DNA of 64,000 nucleotides, taken from Mauremys mutica (Eukaryota; Chordata; Testudines; Geoemydidae). Made by a program: the position numbers and the translations under genes. The notes beneath the pieces are model-generated. The model ran no database searches, was not told the DNA's origin, and was given only the letters and a program-made list of their open reading frames with translations. This document shows, piece after piece, positions 39,701-51,700 of this stretch. The first letter of the stretch is position 1, and the number at the start of each line of letters is the position of its first letter. Location: NCBI RefSeq assembly GCF_020497125.1, contig NW_025422869.1, positions 62,001 to 126,000 of the forward strand, given 5' to 3'.

Positions 39701-42700
39701 GGAGTTACCTGTTGTAGTAGGAAGCCCTTGGAAACCAGCTGGAAACGTGGTTTAGGGTGAATCCAGGCTGATGGTGCCTATCTGAGGACAGAGAGAGGCA
39801 CCTGTGCACATCCATGCGCACATGCAGTTACCTGCCTGGAGAGGCGTGTACGGAGTGCCGTGTTCTTTGATTTTCCAAACCCCTGCAAGCCCCGATTCAG
39901 CACGGGAGCACGGGGGCTATAGGAGGAGGACAGACAGATGCACCTTTCACAGGAGCTTGCAACGTCACAGTTGAATCCACACAAGCTTTACAATGCCACA
40001 CAGCTCTGCTAAAGAGGATGTTTTCTGGCCTTCCTGCAGCAGGCTGTGCAGGGCATGTCACTCCTTCCTTAGACACTACTGCTTTGCCAACTGCTTCCAA
40101 TTCTGTGGGCACAGGTGATGCTGGACACTCCAGGTCCTACTGCTCTCTAGGGCGCTTGTTTGGGAGAGCCAGGATGCTAGCTCCAGCGTCCTGGCCAGTC
40201 AAATATAAATCATTAACATTTGGCATTAATAAGTTTCCATGGAGGTTTCCGTTGAATATAGCATGCTCTAATTGCTGGCCGGAACGCAGTGCTCCTTGTC
40301 CACACAGGCTGCAAAGCACCCTGAATCCTTTCGGATGTAAAACACTACTGAACCGTAAGACAGCTGTATGACCTGGACTGTTTGGAAGGATGGAGGGAGG
40401 GGGCCATTCCAAAGGGTCTCTGGCTCTCTCTGGACAGTGCGACCCCCTCTAGGGAGAGGAGACAGCGAATTGCACAGCAGCAAAGTCAGAAGAGGAAGAG
40501 AATGATGGCTCTGACTCAGCCCGAGCCCAGTAACCAGTGCAGGCAGGCAGTGCGGTCGTGCCTGTTATTGTCAATGACCAACCCTCTGTGTCCAGCTGTG
40601 AAATCCTCCACACCCTCCCTGTCCCAGGCAGGGGTTTGCCTATTACCATCTTGATGCTTTCACCTGTGGGTGCTCAGAGAAAGTAGCAGCTCCAGGTCAG
40701 CCAGACAGTGCACGGAACAGAGGTGCATGGCACAGAGAGAGCCAAGAATAGATTTATCTCCCATAGGGGGGCCAGAGTGTGCCAGACTGGGGAGAAACCC
40801 AAAGTCAGAGAGCCTGGCTGGGAGCAGAAACCCAGCAGGGGACTGTGGTGATGACAGGAAGATGCAGCCAAGCGGGTGAGTTAACACGGGGACAGTGCTG
40901 GAACAGCACTAAGGAGTCTCACAGCGGGTCCTGCACCAGAGCATCGCTGCCCCTGCTCACACAGGCGAGTGAGTGCAAGTCACACCTCAGCTTCCTGTTA
41001 ACCGGCTCCAGGAAGTGCTGAAGGGGTGGGGGCTGCACATGAAAGCACCAACTGCTCATTCACCCCGTGACTCAGAAAGCAGATGCAGCAGAAGGGAGCA
41101 GCCGAACTAGCTGGGCAGTGGGGCCAATACAGAAACCTGCAGCTCTCAAAAGAGCCGAGTGGCAGGAAGGTCCCATGAACCCACTTCCTCTGCGCTGACC
41201 AGCATGTGACTGGGGCTAGCAAGGAAAGGAGAAGGGGCTCTTAACTGCTTGGCAACTCGGCTGGCCCTTGAGAAGCCGAGAAAGGGAATTTAACCCATCA
41301 CATAAAGGGTGACCCGGGGCTGGGGCACCAGCGTGCGACTCAGGAAGCCTGGGTTCAACTCCCTGCTCTGCCACAGACATCCCGTGTGACCTTGGGCAAG
41401 TCCCTCAGTCTCTCTGGGCCTCAGCTCCCCTCTGTACCATGGGGCTAACAGCCCTGGCCTGCTGCACACGGGGGCGTGAGGATAAATGCACTAAAGATAC
41501 TACGGTCATGGGGGCCAGATGAGTACGTGGGGCAGACAGATCATGGCAGGAGCCCTCAGCCCGGGTCTGTACCACCCCTCACTGTCCCCAGCTAGTCTCT
41601 CGCTGCGGCGGAATCAGCCTCACATCTCGACCACGTGCTGGGCCAGCTCAGCCCACTGCAAGATGCGAGTCACCCAGAGGCTCCGGGGAGCACGAGCGCA
41701 CTTGCCTTTCCCTCCTGTCTGGACTCAAACTCTGGCTTAAAACCAAAGTGAAACAAGTTTGGTGGGTCTTGACTTAGTTTCTATGCGTCCACGTGACAAA
41801 GTGGCCACGGTTTGATGCTAACGGCTGTCTCCGCTCCATGCAGGGCTAGGAAATAAACAGCAGGAGGTGCGACAGGTCAGGACTGGGGTTCGTGGGCAGG
41901 GAGCTAAGAGCACAATAGTAGGAGGTGCAGGAGGCCCATTGTCAGTGTGCGTGGGAGGGTCGGGCACCCTCGCCAAGGAGTCAGTTCAGAGCTGCTGAGA
42001 CTGGCTGACGAGAACAGATCCAAACTCCCTCTGAGCAAGGCGAGGAGATGGGTTGCTGCTCTGTCTGACCAGCGCACAGGGACTGAGTCATGGGTAAAAC
42101 CCGGGCAAAGGGAAACGCAGGATGAGCGTTCCTCCCGACGAGGCAGCATCCCGCCGAGGGATGGAGAGCGGCGGGAAGGGAAACAAGCTGAGCTCTCAGA
42201 GGCTCTTTGCCATCGCTCACTCCTAGGGTTCCCCAAGCCACATTACCCTCAGGCCCTGCGCATTTCCAGCCTGGGAACAAGCCCCTCTTTACAGGATCCA
42301 AAGCCACCGTGAGAAATTCTTCTGCAGAGGCAGGTTTGTTCTGGTGCCTAGCATCCCTCTCCACTGGAGTAAGGCCTCACCCGGCACTGCCCAGCGGGCT
42401 TGGGGCGTCACCTCCGCAGCCTGGCTTCAGTTGGGAAACAGGCCGTCCTCAGCAATCTGACACCAACGGCTTTCCATTGCGAGCCCGGCTCTAATTCCAG
42501 TCTGCTCAGCCAGGCAGGGCTCGAATGTAATGCAGCAGCCCCAGTCAGTCAGGATGGAAGCCTCTACCTGGGAACGACGTGCTTCCCGCCTCCTCTGGCT
42601 TGCCAGCTAGACTCAGACTGGGACCCACCCCCCCGGGGGAAGCTGTGCTCTCTCCCTTTCATCAGCAGAGGTAGCCAGGACCTAAGAAAGCCCCCAGATT

Positions 42701-45700
42701 GGAGAGGAGACACTATGCTCTGCCTCCGCTTGCACTCCGCTGTGATGGTCTCAGAGCAAGTCTCGTCTCTGCACTTCCCACCCCCCAGCCATCCCTCCCT
42801 CCCTCCTCTACACCTTCTCACCAGCTCATGCTGCTCCTGCATTTGGGAAATCTTCTTGGTGTATTTCTGGTCCACCTGCTTCAGCTCTGCCACCACAGCC
42901 TCGCACTTCTCACTCAGAACCTTCTTATCGTCAATCAGCTGAGAGAGAGGGTGGGGAAGGTTAGGTCACCCCGCTCGGGACCCAGCACCCACGTCGTGGG
43001 CACTGACTCCACTGCAGGTCCTTGGGAAGTTAAAGGATGCTCTGCCAGCTAACTACCCCGAAGGCTGGTATAGAACCTGCTCCCTCCCCACCAGGCAGCC
43101 CCTTGCTGGAGAATGGGAAGCAGGGCCCCGCCCCCCTCACCCCCAGGCACAAGGGCCTTTGGAAGGAGTTTGTAACTGGAGCAGACTCCCAATGCTTCAA
43201 GAAGGATCATTGGAGGGGTGCGAGGAGGGGGCTCCTCGCTTCGTGATTCGAAAGCGTCCCACCCGGGAGGGGAGATTACCTGGTCGATGAAGGCCAGGTG
43301 TCTCTGGATTGCAGCCTCGTACTGCTCTCTCTGCAGCTGGAGCTGGTGGCTAAGCTCCTTCTCCGTCTCTTTGACATGCCGCACGGTCAGTTCCCGCTGT
43401 TGTGCCTGTCAGGCGCAGGGGAAATAACCACAGGACATTAGGGGGAGCTGCCCACAGGGAGCCGGGGCTGGCATGACCAGGGCACAGAGAGGAATGGTGC
43501 CTGCCCACTAGGTTCAGCTTGACTGGGGTTGAAGGCTCCCATTCTAGCCTCCTGGGGCTGCCAGGTCCCAGTGTGAGTGGGTGGGGAGGAGAGAAAGGGA
43601 GCAGAGCACAGACTGGGCAGGTGGGGCCAGCAGTCCTGGCATGCTAGTGCCCTTCCCTTTCCTGAAGAGTTGCAGGCTGGATCAGGAGCGTGGCCAGGAC
43701 TCAACCAGCTCCCATTAGGGTCACTGACTCTGTCGGGCACTTTGGCAGTACAGAGAAGGCTCAGAAGTTCCCACCTGACTGGGCATCTTGTGGACAAGGA
43801 GAGTGAGGGTGAGCGCACCATGGCGGGAAGGGATTGCCCAGCCCCCGAGCTGGGCTTTCCCAGACCACTGCCAATGGCTCAGCCCACGTCAGCTCAGGAT
43901 CCATCCCTCTGGTTCCTCCACGATAGCTTGGCACCGTGATGGAGAGGATCTGTCCCTAACTTGCCATGGGAATTTAGCCTGGCAAAATGCTTGCCCTTTG
44001 GTGCAGGGGGTGGTACAGTTGCCCTCTCAGATGGTAGAGAGTGCAGGCCAGCCCTGAAGGCCAGCTCTGGTTCCCACTGCTGATGAGTGTCTGGGCTACC
44101 CACCAGCGCGGTCTGCAGCAGGGTGATGGCTCGCTTCTTCTCCTCCACCTCCAGTTTCAGCCTCATGATGGAGCTGGTCACCTCTGTTGCTACGGCTGAA
44201 GCTTGCTCCAGGTGGGCCACCTCCTCTTCCGACAAGAGCCCCTGGGAGAAGAAACCAGCTCAGTGTAGGACCAGGAGACCCCCTCTTCCCCCCAGCTCAT
44301 TCCCACCACCATCCACCCCCAGGTGTCCAGAGGCAGGAGGGACTCAGCCACTGTACTGTTAGGCCTCTCAAATGGGCTCTGGAACCCCAGCCCTCACCTA
44401 CAGGACAGGTCTCTCGCTAACCTCTGGAATGGAGACAGCAGATGTTGTATTCCCTTTCTGGCCTCCAAAAGCCACACCCCAACCCGCCCTTGCCCAAGGC
44501 CAGGCCTTTTAGAGACTCTGCCTCCCCAGAGCATTCTGTAGGAGTCAAGAGAGCAAGATGTAGTGGAACATGGTCCTAAGGCCTCGGTGGCTTCCCTTTT
44601 CCCAGCGAGGATGTCGACGGATCCATTTCAATCTCCATTACACTGGCCCCATCTTCTTCTGTTCCACAGCAGCTTCAGAGTGGAACAGCCAGAGGGCAGG
44701 CTCCTATTTAACACGTAGTCTAGGTGCTAGTCTAACACACTGCCCTGCTGCTCACCTCCTGCTGAGTGGCAGAGGCAGCGGATCTGGGCCGCTCCTGCTC
44801 CGACTTCTCCATCTCATCCAGGAAGGTGATGATGCTCTGGAGCTTGGCTTCGGAGAGCAGAGCCCCGTCCCCAGGGACGCCGGGGCAATGGTTCAGCTTT
44901 CCAAACTTCTCCAGGTTATCAGCAGTCAGGGAATTTGAGTCGGCCTCCTGCCCAGGGAGAAGATGTGTCGCATTCATGGACCCAGCAACCTGCAGGGAGC
45001 AGTGCCATGCCCTAGCACAGCAGAGAGCGGGGACTGCTTGGGAGGCAAGGCAGTGGGTGAACAATCAGCTGTCACCAATGGAACCGAGTTCTTCCATCGC
45101 CCCCTAATGGCCAGTCCTCATATGGACATGCTCACTCCCCCTGTCGGCAGGAATTCTCCCTGGACAAGCGCAGCCTGGCTGAGAGAAGGGTTTTAGCAAG
45201 GCCCTGCTGCTCCTGGGAGGCGGGAAACATGCTTCAGTTCCCCAGCCAGGCCAAATTCCACCTTGTCCCCGACTGACACTCCCAGAGGCACAGTCTGAAA
45301 CGGTGGCATTTCACAGGCATTAACTTGTCATCCCGTCTCTGACTGTGTGGCAGCAGCAAGCGAGCCCTGGGAGGGAAGCCTCCTTGCCCAGCTGTGTCTA
45401 GGGGATGGTCTTACCCAACCCTGAGCCCTGACGTTACCCCATCTATCCAGGCATATTTGTCTTTCTTGTAGAGCTTAGGTTGGGGCATCAGCTCCGGCTC
45501 CTCCTCCAGCAGTTTGAGGGTGTCCAGAAGCTCACTGAGGGTGACCTTGGACTGGGCTCTGCTGGTCGCAGTGACCCCTGTCTGCAGCTCCTCACTGGCC
45601 AGCTCTCTGGAGTTCACATCCTAGGGAAGAAGGGGTGGGAGGACTTGAGGGAAAGCCCACGCATGGTAGAATGGTTTACAGGGCCTGCCCAGCTTGTAAT

Positions 45701-48700
45701 CCGGGTGTTAAATAGCCACAGAAGGCAGGGGGCTCAGTGTGGCCTGATGCAGAACAGGGAGATCAGTAGCCCTTTGACTCGAGAAAGGCCCAACGCACAG
45801 TCACAGCTTTCTCGGCAGTGGGGCCATTCTCCATGCTCTCATGCAAGCCTCTTCAGCACCGAGCCCTGGGCCGGTTGAGCAAAGAGCTGAGCACCTGCTG
45901 CTCCGCACTGAGCCTCACTGGACTGAAAGGGTCTGGAGGGAGGGAGAGCCAAATCCAGTGCCTGAGCTTTCGAAAGCCCCAGTGACTGGAGAGAAGAGCT
46001 GAGCCCACCTGCGGTTTGTCCTCTGCCACGTTATCCTGTCCAGTACCCGAACCGAGCCCTGGAGGGCACATTTCTTCGGGCTCGGCAGCTGCTGCACGGA
46101 AATTTGCATCTGTGGGAATCAAAGCAGCATTCACTGCTTTACAGCAGCCCAAGAGCCCTGGCCCTCCTTTCGGCTTCCAAGCCCCAGCACCCTGCTGCCC
46201 TGGCCCTCGGCCGCTGGCAAGAGGTGCACAGGGAGCTACGGCCCGAAGGTCTTGGGGAGATTCTCACCTGCATTATTGGCTTTGACGATGCTGTTGGCGG
46301 GACTGATGTTCTTCACAGAGGCCGGTTTGGTGGGTTTTTTCCTTCCAACCTGTCTGCTCTCCTTCAACAGCACCAGCTCCTCCTCCGCGAGGCGCTTAGC
46401 ATCAGAGGCCTTTTGGGCTCGTTTCTGTTGAAGCTCCTGTAACAGGGGACTGTCCGTCAGCATCCTGCCTGGCACAAGGCCCCCCTCTGCCCATGCTGCT
46501 GAGCCCCTGCACCACTCAGTTTGTGTGATCAATGGCTGGGGGCAGAGGGTGACAGCTTGAGCACTGGGAGATGCTAGTGAGCACAGCAGGCACTGTAGGG
46601 TTAATGAGATGACAATCCCATCCAGCAAGACCGAGGACATCACTTAAAAATGAACATGTCCATGCTGCATCGGCAGCCCCCGGAGACCGAGCCGTCCTGC
46701 GCAGGGCGGGAGTAACCACGGTACAGACTGCGAGATGCTCCGACAGCGCAGCAACGAGGGCACGATACATAGGACAGACACTGCATGTGCAGCAGCAAAG
46801 CCAATGCTCCCTGCCAGTGCGCGTCAACCTGCCCTGTGGGGACCTGCTCCTCCCAAGAGTGGAGCCCTGTCGCTGTGGCCCACGGAGCCGTGGCCTCTCT
46901 GCAGGGGCTGCCAGTTCGGATGCGGACGGTTGTTATCCAAGAGCTAGACTGGGATCGGCTGAACGGCAGGAGACTCCAGGCTGGCCATGGCAGAGGTGCT
47001 GTATCCCACCCCACACTGAGCTGCCCAGCATCCCCCCAACTCTTCCCCCAGCTACGCCACATGAAGCCCTTGTGAAGGCGGAGAACTACCCCTCCCCGCC
47101 CTTGCTCCCCCCACCCCACATTAAAGATGGCTCCTGCGTAGGTAAGCCAAACAAACTGACCCACCCATTGCTCAGAGCCCACTGGCCCCACCATTACCTG
47201 GATAGCAGCTCGCCGGGCCAGCTGGGCCTTTTCCTCCCGGATTCTCCGTCTCTCCTCATCCTTCTTCCGCTGCAAGTCCAGGACGTTCCCCTCCTCCATT
47301 CGCGGCTGCTGCCTTTCCTTCACAGAAGCACAGATGGACGTTATTGAGAACTATGGATGCTCCTCGCCAGCATTCGCTGCCCATAGCAAAGAGATGCAAA
47401 CAAACTACATTTCCCTCCTGTCTGGGTTGCCCCAAACCCAGAAAGTTTCCTACCCCAACCCTCTCTTTTCAGAGACTCTGTGCCCAGAGAGGTTTCACCC
47501 GAGGGTGCATGTTTATGAAACACTAAAAGCAATTATCTGCTGGCTGGGTTTGAAATCACTGATGAGACAGGCTTAAAAATAGAATCACACATGCAAGAGC
47601 TATGGGTTTTTTCCCCTAGTTAGATAAATAATTAAATACAAAGAAATATAAAAAGCTGCAGATGATGCATCACTTCCTAAGGTGCCAGTTATTGCCAATG
47701 GAGCACAACACGCCAACAAAGGACATCACTGCCCTAGACGTTACGCGTGCCCAGTAACCTGACACTGGAGGAGGAGGACTGGAGCCTTCAACAGGAGCTA
47801 CTGCTGTTACTGCCAATCAAGTGGCTGTTTGCAGCTACGCCAGGGGAAGGGAATGACACTTGGAGAGACCACTCAGAGGCTGACGCAAGGGGCTTGTGGC
47901 CTGGTTTTCAGAGGAACTAAATTCCCATGGATGTCGCCATCCAAACACCCAGGCCAGCGGTGCTCTGAGCTGCCACATGAGCCACCCGGGTTCGATGCCT
48001 GGGCCCTTCTCTGGCTCCATGAGCCTGGAGGGGCCTAATGCCGCTCAACACATCCCTCTGGCTACATATCAGACCCCGTCCAGTTCTCAGCTGGGTGGCT
48101 TGGTGGCCAGAGGGGAACTACTTTTTCTGTTTCCAAGGGCAGCAGCATGCCAGCGTCACACAAGGCTGTGCTGGACTGAGGAGTTGGCTCCGAGTGAATA
48201 CCCAGGAGCCCTGTCTGTGACAGACCTCTCTCTTGGAAGCCAACAAGTGCCCGAGAGCGGCTGCGCCCATCTTGTGCCTCTGCGAGTGGCGTCGGTACCA
48301 GCGCTGGATGGTCACAGCTGCCAGGTTAACCTGATGAATGAACCTACAAGGGAAAGAGGCGGCTCAATGAGACTGCTGCAAGCACACGGGCAGAGACGAC
48401 ACACCCACAGCCTGAGGCACTACTGACCACCTCCCTCACATGGTCTCGCCGTTCAGATGGACATGCCCACATGGGGACAGTTGTTTCTGGGGAGATTAGT
48501 CAGAAGAACGGCCATACTGCATCAGACCCAAGGTCCACCTAACTCTTCCTGTACGATCAGACCACACAAGCTCACAGAGAGTCTGAAAGCATAGACTCAA
48601 ACCGTAGGCAGGACTAAATCGATGTAGCTCCATTGAAGTTAATGGAGATATGCCGATTTCTACCAGCTGAGGATCTGGCCCACAGACAAACCCACAGAAT

Positions 48701-51700
48701 ATGCACATCCGAATATGTTACTGGACAAAACCTGCTCCCTCTCCCAGCTTCTGTGCTGTATCCCAGTTCCACTTCCCCATGCCCTCTGCAATCTGCCTTG
48801 ACACTGTCCATTGCCTCCCCCAGCCCTGGCATTCCCTTCTCCCCCTCCATTAGCCCCGAACTTCTCCCACCCTGCCTGAAAACTCCCCCTCCCCCCACCT
48901 TTCCGTTCCGCTCCCTGCCTCACCTCTCTGCCTCCTCCTCCGTCACCTCCTTCCTCTTCAGCAGGCTGCTGCTGTTGTTGTGGGGCATTATGTTGTTGCT
49001 GGAAAAGTTCTTCTGAGACTTCTTGAAGCTGCTGCTCTCACTGTCCTCCATCGAGGTCGCCTTGATCATGTTGCTAAGAGAGAGGAGGAGACTGTCTAGG
49101 GCCATCCTTCTGAATGCCACATCCACCCAGCGGGCTGGCCCAGTGCACAGGACCGTAAAAGGCGCTTTGCTGTGCCCACCAGCCAGACCCATGGGCACCC
49201 AGAACCGTCTCACTCTGCATAAAACCCAAACCTCTTGCTGGACAAGTAACTGCTCTTGGGCTTCACCCTTTGCCAGGGACCGGCACCCAAGGGACGAAAG
49301 CACGTTTCAAGAGGTCAGGAAACCTTCACAGAGGAGAAGGCATTTGCCTATGGCCATACAGCGAGTCAGTGGAACAGCTGAGAATATAACCAGGAGTCCT
49401 GGGTTGCTAGATCTCTGCGAGCACCTGCGCTGTTCAGGCAAGCACAATGAAACTCCATTTGTAAAGAGTGACTAGGGCTTTAGGAGCTGAATGGAGAGTC
49501 AAACACTCAGTGTTTCAAAGAGGAGCCCCCTCCCTTCGCCATGTCTCACACACACCCTCAGTTCAAGGGCTGGACCAGTTCTGAGCCCTCAGGAGGTGCC
49601 TGGAGGTCCACGGACAGGTCTGGGAACATTCTATCAGAGCTGCTAGCAGTCGTCTGGCATGACGCAGCTAAGGGCCTGCACTGAAGGAGACTGGGCTGTC
49701 AGCTAGCAATATCAGCCACACTTAGGAGGTGACACGTTTTAAGACACATCCTTTCTCATGTGTCTAAACCGCTCCTGAGCGTATGGTGCAAGCCAGGGTC
49801 TGGTCACCCAGTCCAGGCCTGTCCCCCCAGCAGAGCGTTCACCCATACGTACTTGAGGGAAGTTGCTGCCTGGTTGGAACTTTTCGGCGTGGAGGCCTTG
49901 TCTGTGGTGGAGTAGTTGTTATGCACCATGGTGGTCACGCAGTTGCCCATGGCCCCTTTGTTACTCCTTGTGTGGAGAGAAGAATGAGACATTAGGACTG
50001 GCTGGATCAGAGCACAGAAATGGGCTCTTAAGATAACTCCGTACTGTTTCCCCAGCACCCCAAATACTCACAGCTTCTCTTAGGCTTTCAGGCATTGTTA
50101 CCCAGTGCACTGCTGCCCAGAAGGCCGCTCCTAGAAATGCACTTGTCACCCAGAATGTACTCCTCCCCAGCGGGTGCACAGCATTACGCAGAGAGCTACA
50201 CACGCATCCCCTTAGCGCAGGAAATGTGCTAACATGGGACTGCAGCCAAGAGCCTGTGGCTTTGAGTCTGCTCGTCCCAGCTTTTTCAATGTGTTGGTCT
50301 GGCGTAAGCCTTGCCTTTTGCAGCATGGGAAAGGAGGGAGTTTCAAATGCTGCATTGCAAAACCCTCTGTACATATTTCCTATACCATCTAGTCACCTGC
50401 AGCACAGGACTCCTGCACTCTAGAGCAAGTGGAGCCACTGTACTCTCTAGTTAACGAGTGAGGAAGGAGCTTCGTACCCAGTGCACTGGAGCTACTCTAC
50501 CCAAAACATTGCCGCTAAAGCCATCTTCCTCTCCTGCCATGTTCTCCTCAAACCCCTCTGTCAGCTTCCTGCCTCTTCAACACCAGGTTCAGCCTCCTCA
50601 TCCTCACCTGTGCAGCTCCACCCCCTGCCTTCTAACAGCTGCTGCCTTTCCCTGCTCCTTCTACTCCTGGATTCACACTTCATTCATTCCCTCTGCTAAA
50701 TCTAGAGCAGCATCTCTCTTCCTGGGCACTAAGCAACCTTCAAAGGTCTCCTCTCCAGCCCAACCTTCCATGACTAATCTCTGCTCAGATGCCATCAGCC
50801 CCCTGTTGCATCTGACCCTTAGCTATCGCGGTGCAGTTCGTTTAGATGGTGAGCTCCAGCCCCCTGGGCTGTGAAATCCCATGTATTCACTATAAATAAC
50901 GCGCGTGGGGCTCTAGATAGCCGTTCACATCTCATTCTCAGCTGACTCATATCACCACCTCCTTTTCCTGGTTTTAGCTCCACGTCTAAAGAAGAGGGGT
51001 GAACCGTCCCGGCCCTGTGCTGCTACCTCTCTTACCTGTTATTGGCAGTGAAGTTGGGTGCCAGCAGCACAGTGGTTTCTTTCTTCCTCATGCCTGCTGG
51101 GGACTCCAGCGTGCTGGAGCTGCGGGTGCTGGATGGGATCGGGAAGACCCTGGGCTGATCATCCTACCGTGGCATTAAGCAGAAGTATGAGTGCACTCAG
51201 TCAGTGTGTATTATAAACCCTCCCCGGGGAATGTGGTCTTCCTGCAAGGGCCAGTGTCTCCCAGAAAGATTCACTGTCCCACCATCCACGTGGTCTGAAA
51301 GGTCTATTTGCATTCCTCCAGGCTTCACATCAGACACCAGGGACCAACAGCCAGTGGGCCAGAAAAACAGACCCACAGTCTAACACAGGCCAGGGAGCAC
51401 CCACGTGGCAGTAGGCTGCCTTGTTAACCATTTGTGCTGCAGATCTAATGGGCAGGATATCAGGGTGTTCAATCACAGCAGCACCAAGCTGGAAATGTAC
51501 CCCTATACAGAGAGAACCGATCAAAGACTGAAGCATGTGGCTTGCCCCATTAACTTGAAGTCAATGGGCTACTCATGAGTATGGGGAGTGTAATGCTGCC
51601 CACAGCAGTCAAAATAGGCTGTCTCCCTTACCAGGATATTCCATGTGGTTCTCTTTTCTGGGGAGGTTTTGCTCAGACTTGCCAGCTTTTTTCTTCCCCC

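Larger units (their letters stand above)
30716..44947 (-). other. CEP131: CEP131 C-terminal coiled-coil block (exons 12-25)
   Basis: From about residue 491 to 1100 the protein is nearly all heptad-like, with runs of Glu, Lys, Arg, Gln and Leu and few prolines. The most conserved stretches are [10 protein letters not shown] (exons 14-15), [16 protein letters not shown] (exon 16) and [11 protein letters not shown] (exon 17). The final exon encodes [12 protein letters not shown] followed by a short tail. This block is expected to dimerise and bind centriolar-satellite partners. Fourteen exons between 75 and 202 bp encode it, with no interruption by repeats in coding sequence. Confidence 0.9.

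Noticed and set aside
48331..48332. Alternative CEP131 exon 7 acceptor (catcag|gttaac)
   Set aside because: It breaks phase with exon 6, whereas the acceptor 13 bases upstream keeps frame and has a better pyrimidine tract.
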